This document shows, one piece after another, positions 41,543 to 51,009 of a stretch of 64,000 nt of DNA. Source of the stretch: CAYNYF01 sp964401385 (lineage in GTDB: Bacteria > Planctomycetota > Phycisphaerae > SM23-33); the NCBI GenBank assembly GCA_964401385.1, contig CAYNYF010000001.1, positions 1-64,000 on the forward strand, written 5' to 3'. Numbering within the stretch: position 1 is the stretch's first letter; each line of letters opens with the position of its first letter. Under the pieces are notes generated by a model, which ran no database searches, was not told the origin of the DNA, and was given only the letters and a program-made list of their open reading frames with translations. The translations under genes and the position numbers were made by a program.

Positions 41543-42436
41543 TTACGGCGATTTTCGCGCCGGCCTGGTGAGCGCCTTTGGGGGCGGTTGTGCCTGCTTC
41601 TTCCCCTCGATGAAGATCGCGGGCTTGGTCTTCTGGACGGGCTCGGTGCCGGCGATTCGGCCGCGGGCGGGGTCGAGCTTAGCGGGGATTTGGAAGTTCA
41701 CCGGCCTGGCCCGGCCGTTCTCGTCGACGTGGACGCTCAGCTCGGGGTAATAAACGAGCGTGATCTTCCGCCACTTCGCGGCCGGGATGCGGTGCCGCTC
41801 CAGCACGCGCTCGACGTTGGCCACCCGCTCCCAGCCGCCGTAGGCGTACTTGAAATACCACAGCTCCGTCCGCCAGATGAGCTGGTCGGCCTTCTTGGCG
41901 TAGAAATCGCGGATGCGCATCACCTCCACCAGCATGGTCGCCTGCGGCCCGTCGCCGCGGAGATACAGCACCCGGCGGACGTCGGCGAAGTCCTTCAGGT
42001 CCCTCACGTAGCGGATCAGCTCGGCGGCGTCGCCGGCCGAGAACTCGTGCTTCGGCGGCGCCGGAAGCTTCAACTGCTTTCGCCGGATCTCCGCCAGCCG
42101 CAGCAGCCGCGGCTCGTGCCAGGAAAGGTCGATCCCCTCGATCCGCGCCCCGTCGGGCGTGACGATTGTGACGTCATACGTCGCGTCGCCGGGAAGCTTG
42201 TCGAAGCGCAACTTGCCCGTCTTGCGGTCGAACTTCTCGGGGGCGTAGCGCTTGCCGGTGACGCGGCTGACGGCATGGACGCTGGCGACCTTGGCGGGCG
42301 GGGTAATCCGCCCGGCCACGTTGCCGCTGCTCGGCCGGCTGGCGACGGGCCGGTCCTCGCGAATCTCAACCTCCGGCCGGACGCCGGCCCCCAGCCCCAA
42401 CACGACCGCCAGAGATGCGATAGCCGCCGCCCGCAT
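41543..42436 (-). CDS. Secreted protein of unknown function
   Basis: 297 residues with an N-terminal signal peptide (MRAAAIASLAVVLGLGAGV). The mature part has a short carboxypeptidase-regulatory-like or fibronectin-like strand pattern (RVTGKRYAPEKFDRKTGKL, YDVTIVTPDG), then mixed helices. I do not recognise the family. GGAGAG lies just upstream of the ATG at 42436, five bases after the stop of the GH42-like gene, so it is the last gene of a three-gene leftward unit with two GH42-like paralogs. An envelope or periplasmic role is inferred from the signal peptide and neighbours. Confidence 0.65.
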   Translation of the reverse strand: MRAAAIASLAVVLGLGAGVRPEVEIREDRPVASRPSSGNVAGRITPPAKVASVHAVSRVTGKRYAPEKFDRKTGKLRFDKLPGDATYDVTIVTPDGARIEGIDLSWHEPRLLRLAEIRRKQLKLPAPPKHEFSAGDAAELIRYVRDLKDFADVRRVLYLRGDGPQATMLVEVMRIRDFYAKKADQLIWRTELWYFKYAYGGWERVANVERVLERHRIPAAKWRKITLVYYPELSVHVDENGRARPVNFQIPAKLDPARGRIAGTEPVQKTKPAIFIEGKKQAQPPPKALTRPARKSP

Positions 42437-42441
42437 GAGCT

Positions 42442-45330
42442 TTATCTCTCCGGCAATCCTGCCTTCACTTCGGCCGTTTCGCCGGTGCAGGGCTCGCGGA
42501 CGACGACCTTCCAATTCCCGTGTTCGTTCTGGCCCAGGGGCAGGGAGACGCTGAAACGTCCCTTCTCGCAGTCGATCGTTCGGCGGTAGGCCCGCTGCTC
42601 GGTCCCATCCGGCCGGAACGCGCGCATGGCGACGACCAGCTTCTCGTCCTCGACCGGCGAGGAGGTGAGAACCTCACCGGAGATCCGAAGCGCCCGCCCG
42701 GCCGTGACCTCCGCCTTGGCCGTGACGCCGCGAATCGCGAACGGCCAGCAGGCGAAGAAATGCCCCTGCCGCGGGGTGCTTTCCAGCTTCACCGCGGTCG
42801 AGCGGCTCACCGCCCGCTGCTTGAACAGGTCGTAGGTGGTCAGCCCGGCCGGGACGAGCAGTCGCGCCGGGTGCATTGCCTTCAGGAAGATGTTGTCCTT
42901 GATTTCCTCGTATCGACTTTCGATCCCGCCCAGCTCGCTGTTGCGGACGGTGGGGTTGACCATCACGCCGACCAGATACCCGCGCCCGCTGCGGTAGACG
43001 GCGACCTCGTGGCCGACGGGGTGGAAGGGCGCGTCGCCGGCCGGCGGGACAACCCTGAACAGCGGCTCCACGCCGGCCGTCCGGAGAATATCCAGCAGGT
43101 ACTTCCGCGCCGGAGCCAGCATCTTGGGGTAGAACCGCTGGATGAAGTACTCCTCCAGGTTGAAGTTCAGGTAGATCGCCTTGCCCTTTCCCGCCTTTCC
43201 GGCGACGGCGACGTCCGCGCCCTTGAAGGTTCCCCCGGCCCCGGCCTCGCCGGCGGCCTTGAGGGTCGTCTCGAAGGCGAAGAACGGCAGCGTCGCGCCG
43301 CCGACCTCGACGCCCTTGCCGCTGGCGGGCACGCGGGCCACGTCGATCTTGCGATAGTCCCCGCGGCGGACGCCGAACAGGTCGTCCAGGGCGGCCTTCT
43401 CGCGGAGACGGCAGTGCTCGTCCATCAGGCCGCACCAGGAATCGGCGATCACCGTCCCGCCGGCCGCGACGAACTTGCGGATCGCCTCGGCCGTGGAGTC
43501 CGAAAGCGCCACCGCCCGCGGCATGACCAGGACCTTGTAGCCGTTCCGGGTGAGGTATCCTTCGTCGACCTGGGAGGCGTCGACGAACTTCGCCCAGATG
43601 CCCACGTCCTTCAGCCACATCACCCACGAGCAGCGCACGCGGTAGGAAAGCTCCTTCTGCCGCACGGTCCAGGAATCGCGCCCGGTCCATTGCTCGCCGG
43701 TCTGCGGCACGTCCTTGCGGGTGGTGATCTCCAGGATCCAGTTTCCGCGCAGCGACGGCTGGGAGTAGAGAATCGCCACCGGGTCGCGCCGGCGGACCGC
43801 CCGGCGGCGCATCCGCCCGGGGCCGGCGTGGACCCAGTCGGCGAAGCCCTTGGCGTTCCGGCCGAAGTCCGTGAGCCGCTTGCCCTCGATGTCGATCACC
43901 CTGGAGTAGACGCCGCCGCCGAAGGAGTCCCACTGCTGGACCAGGGCGCAACCGCGGATCAGCGCCCGCCACAGGTCTTCGTTGTCGCGCCCGAAGCCGG
44001 GGTCGACCACTTGCCCGTCGGCGCCGTCGTTGTAGAAGCTCATGATGACGTCGGGTCCCTCGCCGATGTCGTAGGGGGTCATCACGTTGGCGACGCGGGT
44101 GAGCTTCCACAGGTCGTATCCCCAGCAGGCCGGCTGCTGCACGCCGGTGATGCCGCAGCGGGCGGCGGGGTCGATCTTGCGGACCACGCGCGCCCCGAGG
44201 GCGACGGCCCCGGCGAGCACCTCGTCCATGAACTCCACCCGGTCGGCCCAGGGGGCGAAGTTGCCGCTGCCGGCCCGGGCCAAAGCCTGCCAGGTGGAGA
44301 ACATCTCCACGGCGTCCCAGCGTTTGTAGCTGGTGGCCCACTCGGCGTTGAGCCTTTCCAGGCTGCCGTAGCGGCGCTGGAGCCACTTGCGGAACCGCCC
44401 CATGCACCACGGCGAGCCGCACATGTCGTACGGCCCGGCCATGTTGCCGATGCCGATCTCGTCGCCGATGCCGTAGAACAGCGGCTTGTACGGCGAGTGC
44501 AGCATGGCCGCGGCCGTGAGGATGTCCGTGGTGAACTTCTCCTCGGTGGGGCTGGACAGACAGCGGTGCCGGGCCAGGCGCACCGGGCCGCGGGCCTTCG
44601 CCTGGGCGGCCTTGATCTCGCGCCAGCGCTTCAGGTCGCGGTGATACAGCCCCAGCAGCGAGTACAGGATGTTCGAGGCGTGGAAACGCAGGTCGTTCTG
44701 CACCGGCCAGGCGGGCGAATTGGTCGTCTGGACGGCGCGGTGGCCCAGGCCCATCTGCCGGAACAGCTCGCCGGTTCCCGGGCGCGTGCCCATGTTGTAT
44801 ATGCCCAGGATGAAGTCGGCGAACGCGTCGCCCGCCGGCGGGACCATGCGAACCTCCTGCGAGCCGGACCAGACGGCCTTCCCGCCGGCGGCGAGCTCGG
44901 CCTTCAGGTACAGCCCCGTGCTGAGAGAGCGCGACGCGTCCAGCTTGAAGGCAAAGTCCGGGCCCTTGACCTCCGCCTGGTCGATCACGCGGGCGTAGTT
45001 GTCCTCGATCCATACCTTCCCCGCGTCGGCCTGCTTGGGCGGGTCGGCGATCTTTCCCGTCAGCTTGGCGTCGCGCTTGAGCACGCGATCGCGCAGCCGG
45101 GTCGGCTCGTCGAGGACGGTCAAGGTGATGGACCCGTAGTTGGACCCCGGATTGGGCGCCTTGGGGTCGGCCGGCCTCTCATAGGCCGGCCCGCGGCCAT
45201 ACTTGTAGCGGGTGATCCGGCTCTCGACGACGTCCTTGGAATCCCACTCGATCTTCGGGGCGGCCTGGGCCAGCGACCGGGCCGTCGCCCCGAGCAGGCA
45301 GAGCACCAGAAGCATCGACGTTCGAATCAT
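42442..45330 (-). CDS. Secreted GH42-like glycoside hydrolase (paralog A)
   Basis: 962 residues with a signal peptide (MIRTSMLLVLCLLGATARSLA). An N-terminal beta region leads into a TIM-barrel-like part containing YKPLFYGIGDEIGIG, where the Glu fits the acid-base position of GH42-type beta-galactosidases, and FRKWLQRRYGSLERLNAEW, a family-typical segment. Next comes a GATase-like trimerisation domain (VLVMPRAVALSDSTAEAIRK, AAGGTVIADSW), then C-terminal beta domains. GAGGAG six bases before the ATG fixes the start. It shares architecture with the next gene upstream (45348-47957), 17 bases away. Substrate unknown. Confidence 0.75.
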   Translation of the reverse strand: MIRTSMLLVLCLLGATARSLAQAAPKIEWDSKDVVESRITRYKYGRGPAYERPADPKAPNPGSNYGSITLTVLDEPTRLRDRVLKRDAKLTGKIADPPKQADAGKVWIEDNYARVIDQAEVKGPDFAFKLDASRSLSTGLYLKAELAAGGKAVWSGSQEVRMVPPAGDAFADFILGIYNMGTRPGTGELFRQMGLGHRAVQTTNSPAWPVQNDLRFHASNILYSLLGLYHRDLKRWREIKAAQAKARGPVRLARHRCLSSPTEEKFTTDILTAAAMLHSPYKPLFYGIGDEIGIGNMAGPYDMCGSPWCMGRFRKWLQRRYGSLERLNAEWATSYKRWDAVEMFSTWQALARAGSGNFAPWADRVEFMDEVLAGAVALGARVVRKIDPAARCGITGVQQPACWGYDLWKLTRVANVMTPYDIGEGPDVIMSFYNDGADGQVVDPGFGRDNEDLWRALIRGCALVQQWDSFGGGVYSRVIDIEGKRLTDFGRNAKGFADWVHAGPGRMRRRAVRRRDPVAILYSQPSLRGNWILEITTRKDVPQTGEQWTGRDSWTVRQKELSYRVRCSWVMWLKDVGIWAKFVDASQVDEGYLTRNGYKVLVMPRAVALSDSTAEAIRKFVAAGGTVIADSWCGLMDEHCRLREKAALDDLFGVRRGDYRKIDVARVPASGKGVEVGGATLPFFAFETTLKAAGEAGAGGTFKGADVAVAGKAGKGKAIYLNFNLEEYFIQRFYPKMLAPARKYLLDILRTAGVEPLFRVVPPAGDAPFHPVGHEVAVYRSGRGYLVGVMVNPTVRNSELGGIESRYEEIKDNIFLKAMHPARLLVPAGLTTYDLFKQRAVSRSTAVKLESTPRQGHFFACWPFAIRGVTAKAEVTAGRALRISGEVLTSSPVEDEKLVVAMRAFRPDGTEQRAYRRTIDCEKGRFSVSLPLGQNEHGNWKVVVREPCTGETAEVKAGLPER

Positions 45331-45347
45331 GTGCCGCTCCTCTATGC

Positions 45348-47957
45348 CTATTTGACCTCGAAAGTGACGTCCCGCCGCGCGCCCGTGGCGACCTGGCGGA
45401 CCTTCAGCGTCCATTTGCCCTTGGCGTCGTTCAGCGCCAGCGGCAGCGGCCAGGTGCCGCCCTGCGGCGGGCAGGTGACGTTCGTGCGATAGACCAGCCG
45501 CTCCTTGCCGTCGGGGCCGAGGAAATCGAAATGGAACACGCATTTCTCGAGTCTCCGGCCGTAGCCGTCGGGGACGACGGTGATCTTTCCCCCGGCCACG
45601 GTCGCCCTGAGCGGCGCGACCTTGCCCAGGCCAGGTAGGGCCGCCAGGAAGACCGGCTCGAACGGCGGCAGCGTGACGTTAAGCTCCTTGCCGCTTCCCA
45701 CGGAGCTGCCGCCGCGAACGTCGAACCATGCCGTGGTCGCGCCGCGGTGGCGGATCTTCAGCTTCACCGGGACCTCGAACTTGTCGTTTTTCTTGTACTC
45801 CTGCGGGCCGAGTTCGTTGATCCGCAGCAGCGGGTTGCGGTGTAGCGCGATCAGCTCGGCCTGGCCGTTGCGCCAGACGGTCACCTCCACGCCGGTGACG
45901 GGCTCTCCGTCGGCGCCGACGACCTCGGGCGTGAGGCGGTCCTTGCCCACGGCCTTCCGCAGGCGGCCGCCGATGAGCTTCTTCAGCTCGGCCTCTTTGT
46001 TGCCGGGCAGGATCCGCTGCTGGTAGTACGCCAGCATGTCGCCGGCCAGCAGGATGGCGCGGGAGTTGTCCTTGAACAGCCCCGCCAGCGGCGAGGAGCG
46101 GCGCTGCTTGCCGTGCTCGTCGAATCCGCCCGGCAGCTTGTCGGCGATGACGGTGCCGCCGGCCTTGACGAACGCCCGGATGGCCTTGACCTCGGCGTCC
46201 GAGAGGGCGACGATCTCCGGCAGGATCAGCACCTTGAAGCCCTCGCCGGTCTTGGTGTCGTATGGCTTCAACATCCCCTTGGCGACCTGCGGCGGGCACA
46301 GGAAACGATACTGAAAGCCGTTGTCCTCGATCAGCTTGACCCACGACTCCCGCAGGCGGAAGTAGCGGCTTCGCATCCGCTCGGTCCAACTGTCGCGTCG
46401 GATCCAGTTCTTCCCCGAGGGGCGGACCTCCAGCACCCAGTGCACGCGGAGATTGGCCTGGCTGTGGTACAGGGCGATCGGGTCGTCCGCGCGCCGGGAG
46501 GCGATCCGCAATTTGCCCAAGCCGCCGGTCAGCTCGGCGTACCACTTCTTGGCTTCCTTGGCCCGGGGGCTGTACTGCCCGGAGTCGGCGACGTAGGTGC
46601 TCTTGTCGTCCCAGACCAGCAGCCCCTGATCGCCGTGGATGAACAGGTACCAGATCAGGTGCTTTTCGGGGTTGCCGCGGCCGAAGGAGGCGTGGACGGG
46701 GATCATCTCGGGGCTGAAGCTCCGCATCAGCTCGTAGTTGTTGCCGATGTAGTAGGCCTCCATCACGTCCAGGGCCTGGCAGAGCTTCCAGAAGTCCCAG
46801 CCGCCGACGGCGGCGGGGCCCTGTCCCCCGCCCATGCCGATCCGCCCGGCCGGGTCGTAGCGCTTCGTGGTCTTGCCGGCCTCGGCGTAGCTGCCGATGA
46901 GCACGTCGTCCATGAAGTCCTTGTGGTCGCACCAGGCCGAGAAGTTCTCGTCCTTGCGGGCGAAGATCTCGTCGGTGGTCGCGCCGCGCACGTCCTCCCA
47001 CTTCTTGAAGTCCGAGCCCCACTGGGCGTTGACGGCCGCCAGCGTGCCGTAGCGCTTCTTCAGCCACGCCCGGAACGCCTCCTTGCAGTGCGGGCTGAAG
47101 CAGTAGTCGAACGGGGCGGCCTGGTTGGCGATGCCCGGCTCGTCGCCGATGCTGTAGAACAGCGGCCGGTACGGCCGGTGCAGCCGCGCCTGGTGGGTGA
47201 AGATCCACTTCAGCCGCCGCTGGATGACGTGGTTGCTCAGGCAGGGGTTCCGCTCCAGGATGCGCATGTCCGTCCGGTCGGCGATGAAGGCCTGCTTGGC
47301 CAGCTTGTGGTAGTGGGTCTTCTCCTTGTCGGGCATCCAGATGTGGTAGGCGCTGAAGGCCCACGCCCCGCCGGTTTCCAGGTAGTAGCGGTAGTTGCGG
47401 TCGATGAAGTGGGTCGGCACGTGCGAGCTGGAGCCGGACCACTGGCTGCCGGAGAGGTGCATCTCCTGGAGGTACGGAATCCGCCCTTCGTTGTGCCGCT
47501 GCCAGATGGTGCAGATGTAGTCGTCCCATTCGCTCGGCGGCATGTAGAGGAAGTCCGCGCTGGCGCCCCAGCCGGCCGCCGTGGGAACCGTCACCGAGAC
47601 GGTGTGTTTCATGGCCATGACGCCGGGGACCTCCAGCTCGAACGGGTATGCCAGCCCGCGGGGGTGTGGCACGCACTTCGCCAGGCCCCAGCGGCTCACA
47701 AGCATCCGGCCCAGGGAGTCGAAAACGGTGAACCGCGGCCGGGCGGGGGACGCCGGCATCTGCGCCAGCGCCTTCGGCAGCAGGAGTTGTCCCTTGAGCT
47801 TCTGACCGCGTTCCAGGACGCTGCTGTCCAGGACAATCCTGGCGTCGGGGACCCCGTGGCCGCGGAAGTTGCCTACGTCTGCCAGGGGAGGCGCCGCGAA
47901 CAGCGGCACCGCAAGCGCCGCCAGCGTGAAAGCGAAAAGGTAAGCCCAGCAGGACAT
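45348..47957 (-). CDS. Secreted GH42-like glycoside hydrolase (paralog B)
   Basis: 869 residues with a signal peptide (CWAYLFAFTLAALAVPLFA). Catalytic-domain marks parallel paralog A: YRPLFYSIGDEPGIANQ and FRAWLKKRYGTLAAVNAQW; the trimerisation-domain marks are VLILPEIVALSDAEVKAIR and AGGTVIADKLPGG. The C-terminus has two beta-sandwich-like modules. AGGAGAAG lies a few bases before the ATG at 47957, the first gene of the leftward unit B-A-secreted protein. The two paralogs are clearly divergent in loops, so they probably act on related but different glycans. Export to the periplasm or outside is predicted. Confidence 0.75.
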   Translation of the reverse strand: MSCWAYLFAFTLAALAVPLFAAPPLADVGNFRGHGVPDARIVLDSSVLERGQKLKGQLLLPKALAQMPASPARPRFTVFDSLGRMLVSRWGLAKCVPHPRGLAYPFELEVPGVMAMKHTVSVTVPTAAGWGASADFLYMPPSEWDDYICTIWQRHNEGRIPYLQEMHLSGSQWSGSSSHVPTHFIDRNYRYYLETGGAWAFSAYHIWMPDKEKTHYHKLAKQAFIADRTDMRILERNPCLSNHVIQRRLKWIFTHQARLHRPYRPLFYSIGDEPGIANQAAPFDYCFSPHCKEAFRAWLKKRYGTLAAVNAQWGSDFKKWEDVRGATTDEIFARKDENFSAWCDHKDFMDDVLIGSYAEAGKTTKRYDPAGRIGMGGGQGPAAVGGWDFWKLCQALDVMEAYYIGNNYELMRSFSPEMIPVHASFGRGNPEKHLIWYLFIHGDQGLLVWDDKSTYVADSGQYSPRAKEAKKWYAELTGGLGKLRIASRRADDPIALYHSQANLRVHWVLEVRPSGKNWIRRDSWTERMRSRYFRLRESWVKLIEDNGFQYRFLCPPQVAKGMLKPYDTKTGEGFKVLILPEIVALSDAEVKAIRAFVKAGGTVIADKLPGGFDEHGKQRRSSPLAGLFKDNSRAILLAGDMLAYYQQRILPGNKEAELKKLIGGRLRKAVGKDRLTPEVVGADGEPVTGVEVTVWRNGQAELIALHRNPLLRINELGPQEYKKNDKFEVPVKLKIRHRGATTAWFDVRGGSSVGSGKELNVTLPPFEPVFLAALPGLGKVAPLRATVAGGKITVVPDGYGRRLEKCVFHFDFLGPDGKERLVYRTNVTCPPQGGTWPLPLALNDAKGKWTLKVRQVATGARRDVTFEVK

Positions 47958-48105
47958 TCTGCTTCTCCTGTTTGACCGAGGACCTCTCGTCGGAAGCGGC
48001 CGGCCGCGCCGCGGTCCGTACCCATACCACAGCCGGGCGCGCAAGGAAAGCCCGCAGCCAGTCATGCCCGCTCAGCGGTGGTTCAGGAAGGCCCGCGCCG
48101 CGGCG

Positions 48106-49977
48106 CTACAGGTCCGTCGGGGCGACGTAGTCACCCTTGGCCGCCTGGAGTTCGGCCAGCCGCTGCCGCTGGGCGGCGAGCGTCTCGAAGACGATCGCCG
48201 GCGTGTCGGCGACGTCCCGATAGATCTTCTCGATCCGCGAGATCTTGGCCAGGTTCTCCGGGATGCGGAGCTTGAACTGCTCGGCGTAGTCGGCCTCGGA
48301 ATAGTCTTTCTCCAGCACCTGCCGGAAGAGGCGCTTCAGGTCTGCGTACTTGGGGATCAAGCCCGTGGGCGTGTTGATGGCCTCCACGTCGCCGTGGACG
48401 CGCAGCTCGGCCCACTTGACCCACACGTGCTTGTCCAGCATGCCGTTGAGGTATTCTCCGTCCGGCCCCCGGAGGTAGTAGTTCGTGCCGAAGATGGCGG
48501 GGGGGTCGGCCAGCCCGGCGGCGAAGTCCAGGTTGTTGGCGATGTACTTGGCCAGCGGGATGGCCACGAAGTCCAGGTTGCTCATGAGGTTGAACTTGCG
48601 GACGCCCTCGGCCCCGAGCGTGGCGGCGGTGCTCTCGCTCTCCAGCGACGCGGCCATGGTGATGATCCCGTGGGTCCAGTCGAAGGCCTGCTGCACGGGC
48701 ACGGAGGTGTCGCTGTCGCGCCCGCCGTACATCAGACCGCCGACCAGCACGCCCTCGGGGGCCTCCAAGGCCTCGTCCACGTTGGGCAGCCGCTCCAGGC
48801 TGACGGTGTAGCGGGCGTTCCTGTGGGCGGCGGTGATCTCGCTGCCGGCGGCGTCCTTCTTTCCGGCGTGCCACTTGCCGGAATGGTTGAAGCCGGCCTG
48901 CGGGATGTCGCTTCCCATGCCCAGCCAGTAAGGCTTGCCGTCATGGACCAGCACGTTGGAGAAGATCACCTCGCCGGGGTTGGTGAGCACTTGCTGGATG
49001 ATCGGATCGCCGCGGGGGCTGACGTCGCGGATGATGCCGAAGATGCCCTTCTCCACGTTGACCGCGCGGAACTCACCGTCGAGGACCCGGAAGTAGGCGA
49101 TGTCGTCGCCGACGATGGACTCGCCCGGCAGCATGGCCGTGGACGTCTTGCCGCAGCCGGAGGGGAACGCCCCGGCGAAGTAGGTCTTTCGTCCGCCGGG
49201 TCCGTGGACGCCCATGAGCAGCATGTGCTCGGCCAGCCAGCCCTCGCGGTCGCCCTTGCGGATGGCCAGGCGCAGGGCGAGTTTTTTCAGCCCGATGGTG
49301 TTGCCGCCGTACTGCGTGTTGACCGAGTACACGCAATCCTCCGCGATGTCGATGTAGATGCGGCGCTTCTCCACGTCGGTCGAGGTGTTGTTCTCGCCCA
49401 GCCGGCCCTGGCTGTGGAGGTAGCGGAAGAACGCCCCGCTCTCGCCGATGCCGCGGAAGTTCTCGTAGCCGCCGCGGTAGAGCAGGTCCTCGCTGTGGGC
49501 GACGTAGGTCGAGTCGGTGATCTGCACGCACGGGATGGAAAAGACCGATCCGGTCGGCCCCAGGCAGAAGAACCGCACCAGCATCGTCCGCCCGGCCATC
49601 GTCCCGGCCAGCAACCCGCGGACCTCGGCCAGCCCGCCGTCGCGGTCGGTGCTGTTCAGGGACTCACCCAGGCTCAGCCCCTCCGGCAGCAGGTATTTGG
49701 TGTTGGGAGGGTCGCGGCTCTGGTCGTAGAAGCCGTCGAAGTGGACGGTGTGGCCGGCTATAGCGAGCGGGATCTCCTCGCGGTTGTCAATGGCCAACTG
49801 TCGCACGAAGGCGACGTCCTCGTCGGCGTCGGTGCCGACGAAGACGCGGCCGGGCTTGCACAGCTCGATCGCCTCGGCCACGAACTTGTGCAGCTTGGCG
49901 TTTTTCAGCGCCAGCAGCTTGTCCAAGTTGGGCCCGTCGAGCTCGGCCCTCAAGATGTCTGCATGTTTCGGACTCAT
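48106..49977 (-). CDS. pckG: Phosphoenolpyruvate carboxykinase (GTP)
   Basis: Converts oxaloacetate and GTP to PEP, CO2 and GDP; entry step of gluconeogenesis, and can run anaplerotically. The 623-residue protein has the kinase-1a loop AFPSGCGKTSTAML (P-loop with the reactive Cys), the metal/substrate region TKYLLPEGLSLGES, RTMLVRFFCLGP, and VGGLMYGGRDSDTSVPVQQAF. The GTP type is clear from length and these motifs; ATP-type PckA differs. AGGACGG precedes the ATG at 49977 (MSPKHADILRAEL); 13 further codons upstream lack homology. With PPi-PFK and ApgM it gives a reversible glycolytic route. Confidence 0.95.
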   Translation of the reverse strand: MSPKHADILRAELDGPNLDKLLALKNAKLHKFVAEAIELCKPGRVFVGTDADEDVAFVRQLAIDNREEIPLAIAGHTVHFDGFYDQSRDPPNTKYLLPEGLSLGESLNSTDRDGGLAEVRGLLAGTMAGRTMLVRFFCLGPTGSVFSIPCVQITDSTYVAHSEDLLYRGGYENFRGIGESGAFFRYLHSQGRLGENNTSTDVEKRRIYIDIAEDCVYSVNTQYGGNTIGLKKLALRLAIRKGDREGWLAEHMLLMGVHGPGGRKTYFAGAFPSGCGKTSTAMLPGESIVGDDIAYFRVLDGEFRAVNVEKGIFGIIRDVSPRGDPIIQQVLTNPGEVIFSNVLVHDGKPYWLGMGSDIPQAGFNHSGKWHAGKKDAAGSEITAAHRNARYTVSLERLPNVDEALEAPEGVLVGGLMYGGRDSDTSVPVQQAFDWTHGIITMAASLESESTAATLGAEGVRKFNLMSNLDFVAIPLAKYIANNLDFAAGLADPPAIFGTNYYLRGPDGEYLNGMLDKHVWVKWAELRVHGDVEAINTPTGLIPKYADLKRLFRQVLEKDYSEADYAEQFKLRIPENLAKISRIEKIYRDVADTPAIVFETLAAQRQRLAELQAAKGDYVAPTDL

Positions 49978-50084
49978 TTTCCGTCCTACGGCGAATGGTG
50001 CATGGAAAGCGGGCAACCCAGCTTACGCAAAGATGAAGACTTGTAAGTGGCGGCGCGGCGTTTGTCAAGACGTTTGACCGGGTA

Positions 50085-50203
50085 GTAACTGTCCCAAGGA
50101 TTGCGGGAGTTTTTTCGAGGCCCAACTCATGCGGGTTCGCCCCCGTGTCCGAACCTAACAGGTCGTGGTCGCAGCGAGCGCCCACACACTTTGGGACAGT
50201 TAC
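50085..50203. repeat. 119-bp module with 13-bp perfect inverted ends
   Basis: GTAACTGTCCCAA (50085-50097) and TTGGGACAGTTAC (50191-50203) are perfect inverted repeats. The inside has no ORF. It lies between pckG and a degenerate transposase-like gene, and looks like a small non-autonomous mobile element (MITE-like) or a protein-binding palindrome pair. Confidence 0.6.
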
Positions 50204-50248
50204 GACCGGCGGGCGCGTCGGCGCCGGGTTCGCCGGAGGCGGTCCATG

Positions 50249-50277
50249 TTGACGCGGCCGCGGCGGGGCGGTATCGT
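50249..50277 (+). promoter_or_regulatory. Promoter of the transposase-like gene
   Basis: TTGACG (50249-50254), 17-base spacer, TATCGT (50272-50277), six bases before the ATG at 50284; transcription would start at the start codon itself. The -10 matches four of six positions. Confidence 0.45.
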
Positions 50278-50283
50278 TGGGCC

Positions 50284-50940
50284 ATGGTACGGATCGCGCG
50301 AATCGTGCTGCCGGGAACGCCCCACCTGATCGCCCAGCGCGGGAACCGTTCGGACCGGCTGTTCTTCTCCACCGCCGACCGTGAGCGGTACCTGGAGATC
50401 CTGGGCAGGAATCTGACGGCCTGCGGCGTGAAGCTGTGGGCGTATCGGCTGGACCCGGCCGAGGTGCTGCTGGTGGCGGTGCCGCCGGACGCGGCGGCCA
50501 TGGGCCGGGCCCTGCGAAACGCCCACGGGCGGTACAGCCAGATGATCAACCGCCGCCAGGGGACGACCGGGCACCTCTTCCAGGGCCGATACTACAGTTG
50601 CCCCCTGGACGCCGAACACCTGGCCCTGGCGGTGCGATACGTGGAGCGGTTTCGCGGGCGGCGTCCGCCGGAGACCAGGAGTTCGGCCGGGAGCCATTGC
50701 CGCCGGTCGGGCGGGACGACGGAGCTGCTGGCCGGCGACCTGCCGCTGCTCAAGACCGTCAAGGACTGGCGGAAATGGCTTGCCGAGCCGATCGACCGGG
50801 CGGCCCTCCGGCATTTGCTCTCGCGCCTGCGCGTGGGCAAGCCGGCGGGCTCGGCCGCCTTCGTGCGGAAGGTCGAGAAGCGCACCGGCATGAACCTCTC
50901 GCGCCCGCGGGGAAGGCCCCCAAAGATGGAAACGCCCTAG
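50284..50940 (+). CDS. Y1-transposase-like protein lacking the HUH motif
   Basis: 218 residues closely following the TnpA-REP-like family (PGTPHLIAQRGNRSDRLFF, DRERYLEILGRN, GHLFQGRYYSCPLD, and a GRPxK C-terminus). However, the HUH stretch that normally reads LMPNHYHLL is here LDPAEVLLV (residues about 57-65), so both metal-binding histidines are gone. The tyrosine in VRYVERF near 119 is kept. It therefore should not cut DNA by the known mechanism and may be a domesticated REP-binding protein. It has no Shine-Dalgarno sequence, and a promoter sits directly before the ATG. Confidence 0.8.
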   Translation: MVRIARIVLPGTPHLIAQRGNRSDRLFFSTADRERYLEILGRNLTACGVKLWAYRLDPAEVLLVAVPPDAAAMGRALRNAHGRYSQMINRRQGTTGHLFQGRYYSCPLDAEHLALAVRYVERFRGRRPPETRSSAGSHCRRSGGTTELLAGDLPLLKTVKDWRKWLAEPIDRAALRHLLSRLRVGKPAGSAAFVRKVEKRTGMNLSRPRGRPPKMETP

Positions 50941-51009
50941 CTCCGGCAGGGGCGGCCCTCGGCCGGCAAGCGGCAGCCGAACAGCACCTACCTGTCACGG
51001 GAGCGCGCG

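Noticed and set aside
42520..45492. 990-codon open frame on the plus strand, and similar long frames at 5569-7713, 17502-19910, 46113-47975, 48064-50046 and 51362-53866
   Set aside because: High-GC antisense shadows of real genes; low-complexity Arg/Gly/Val-rich translations without motifs, signal peptides or ribosome binding sites.
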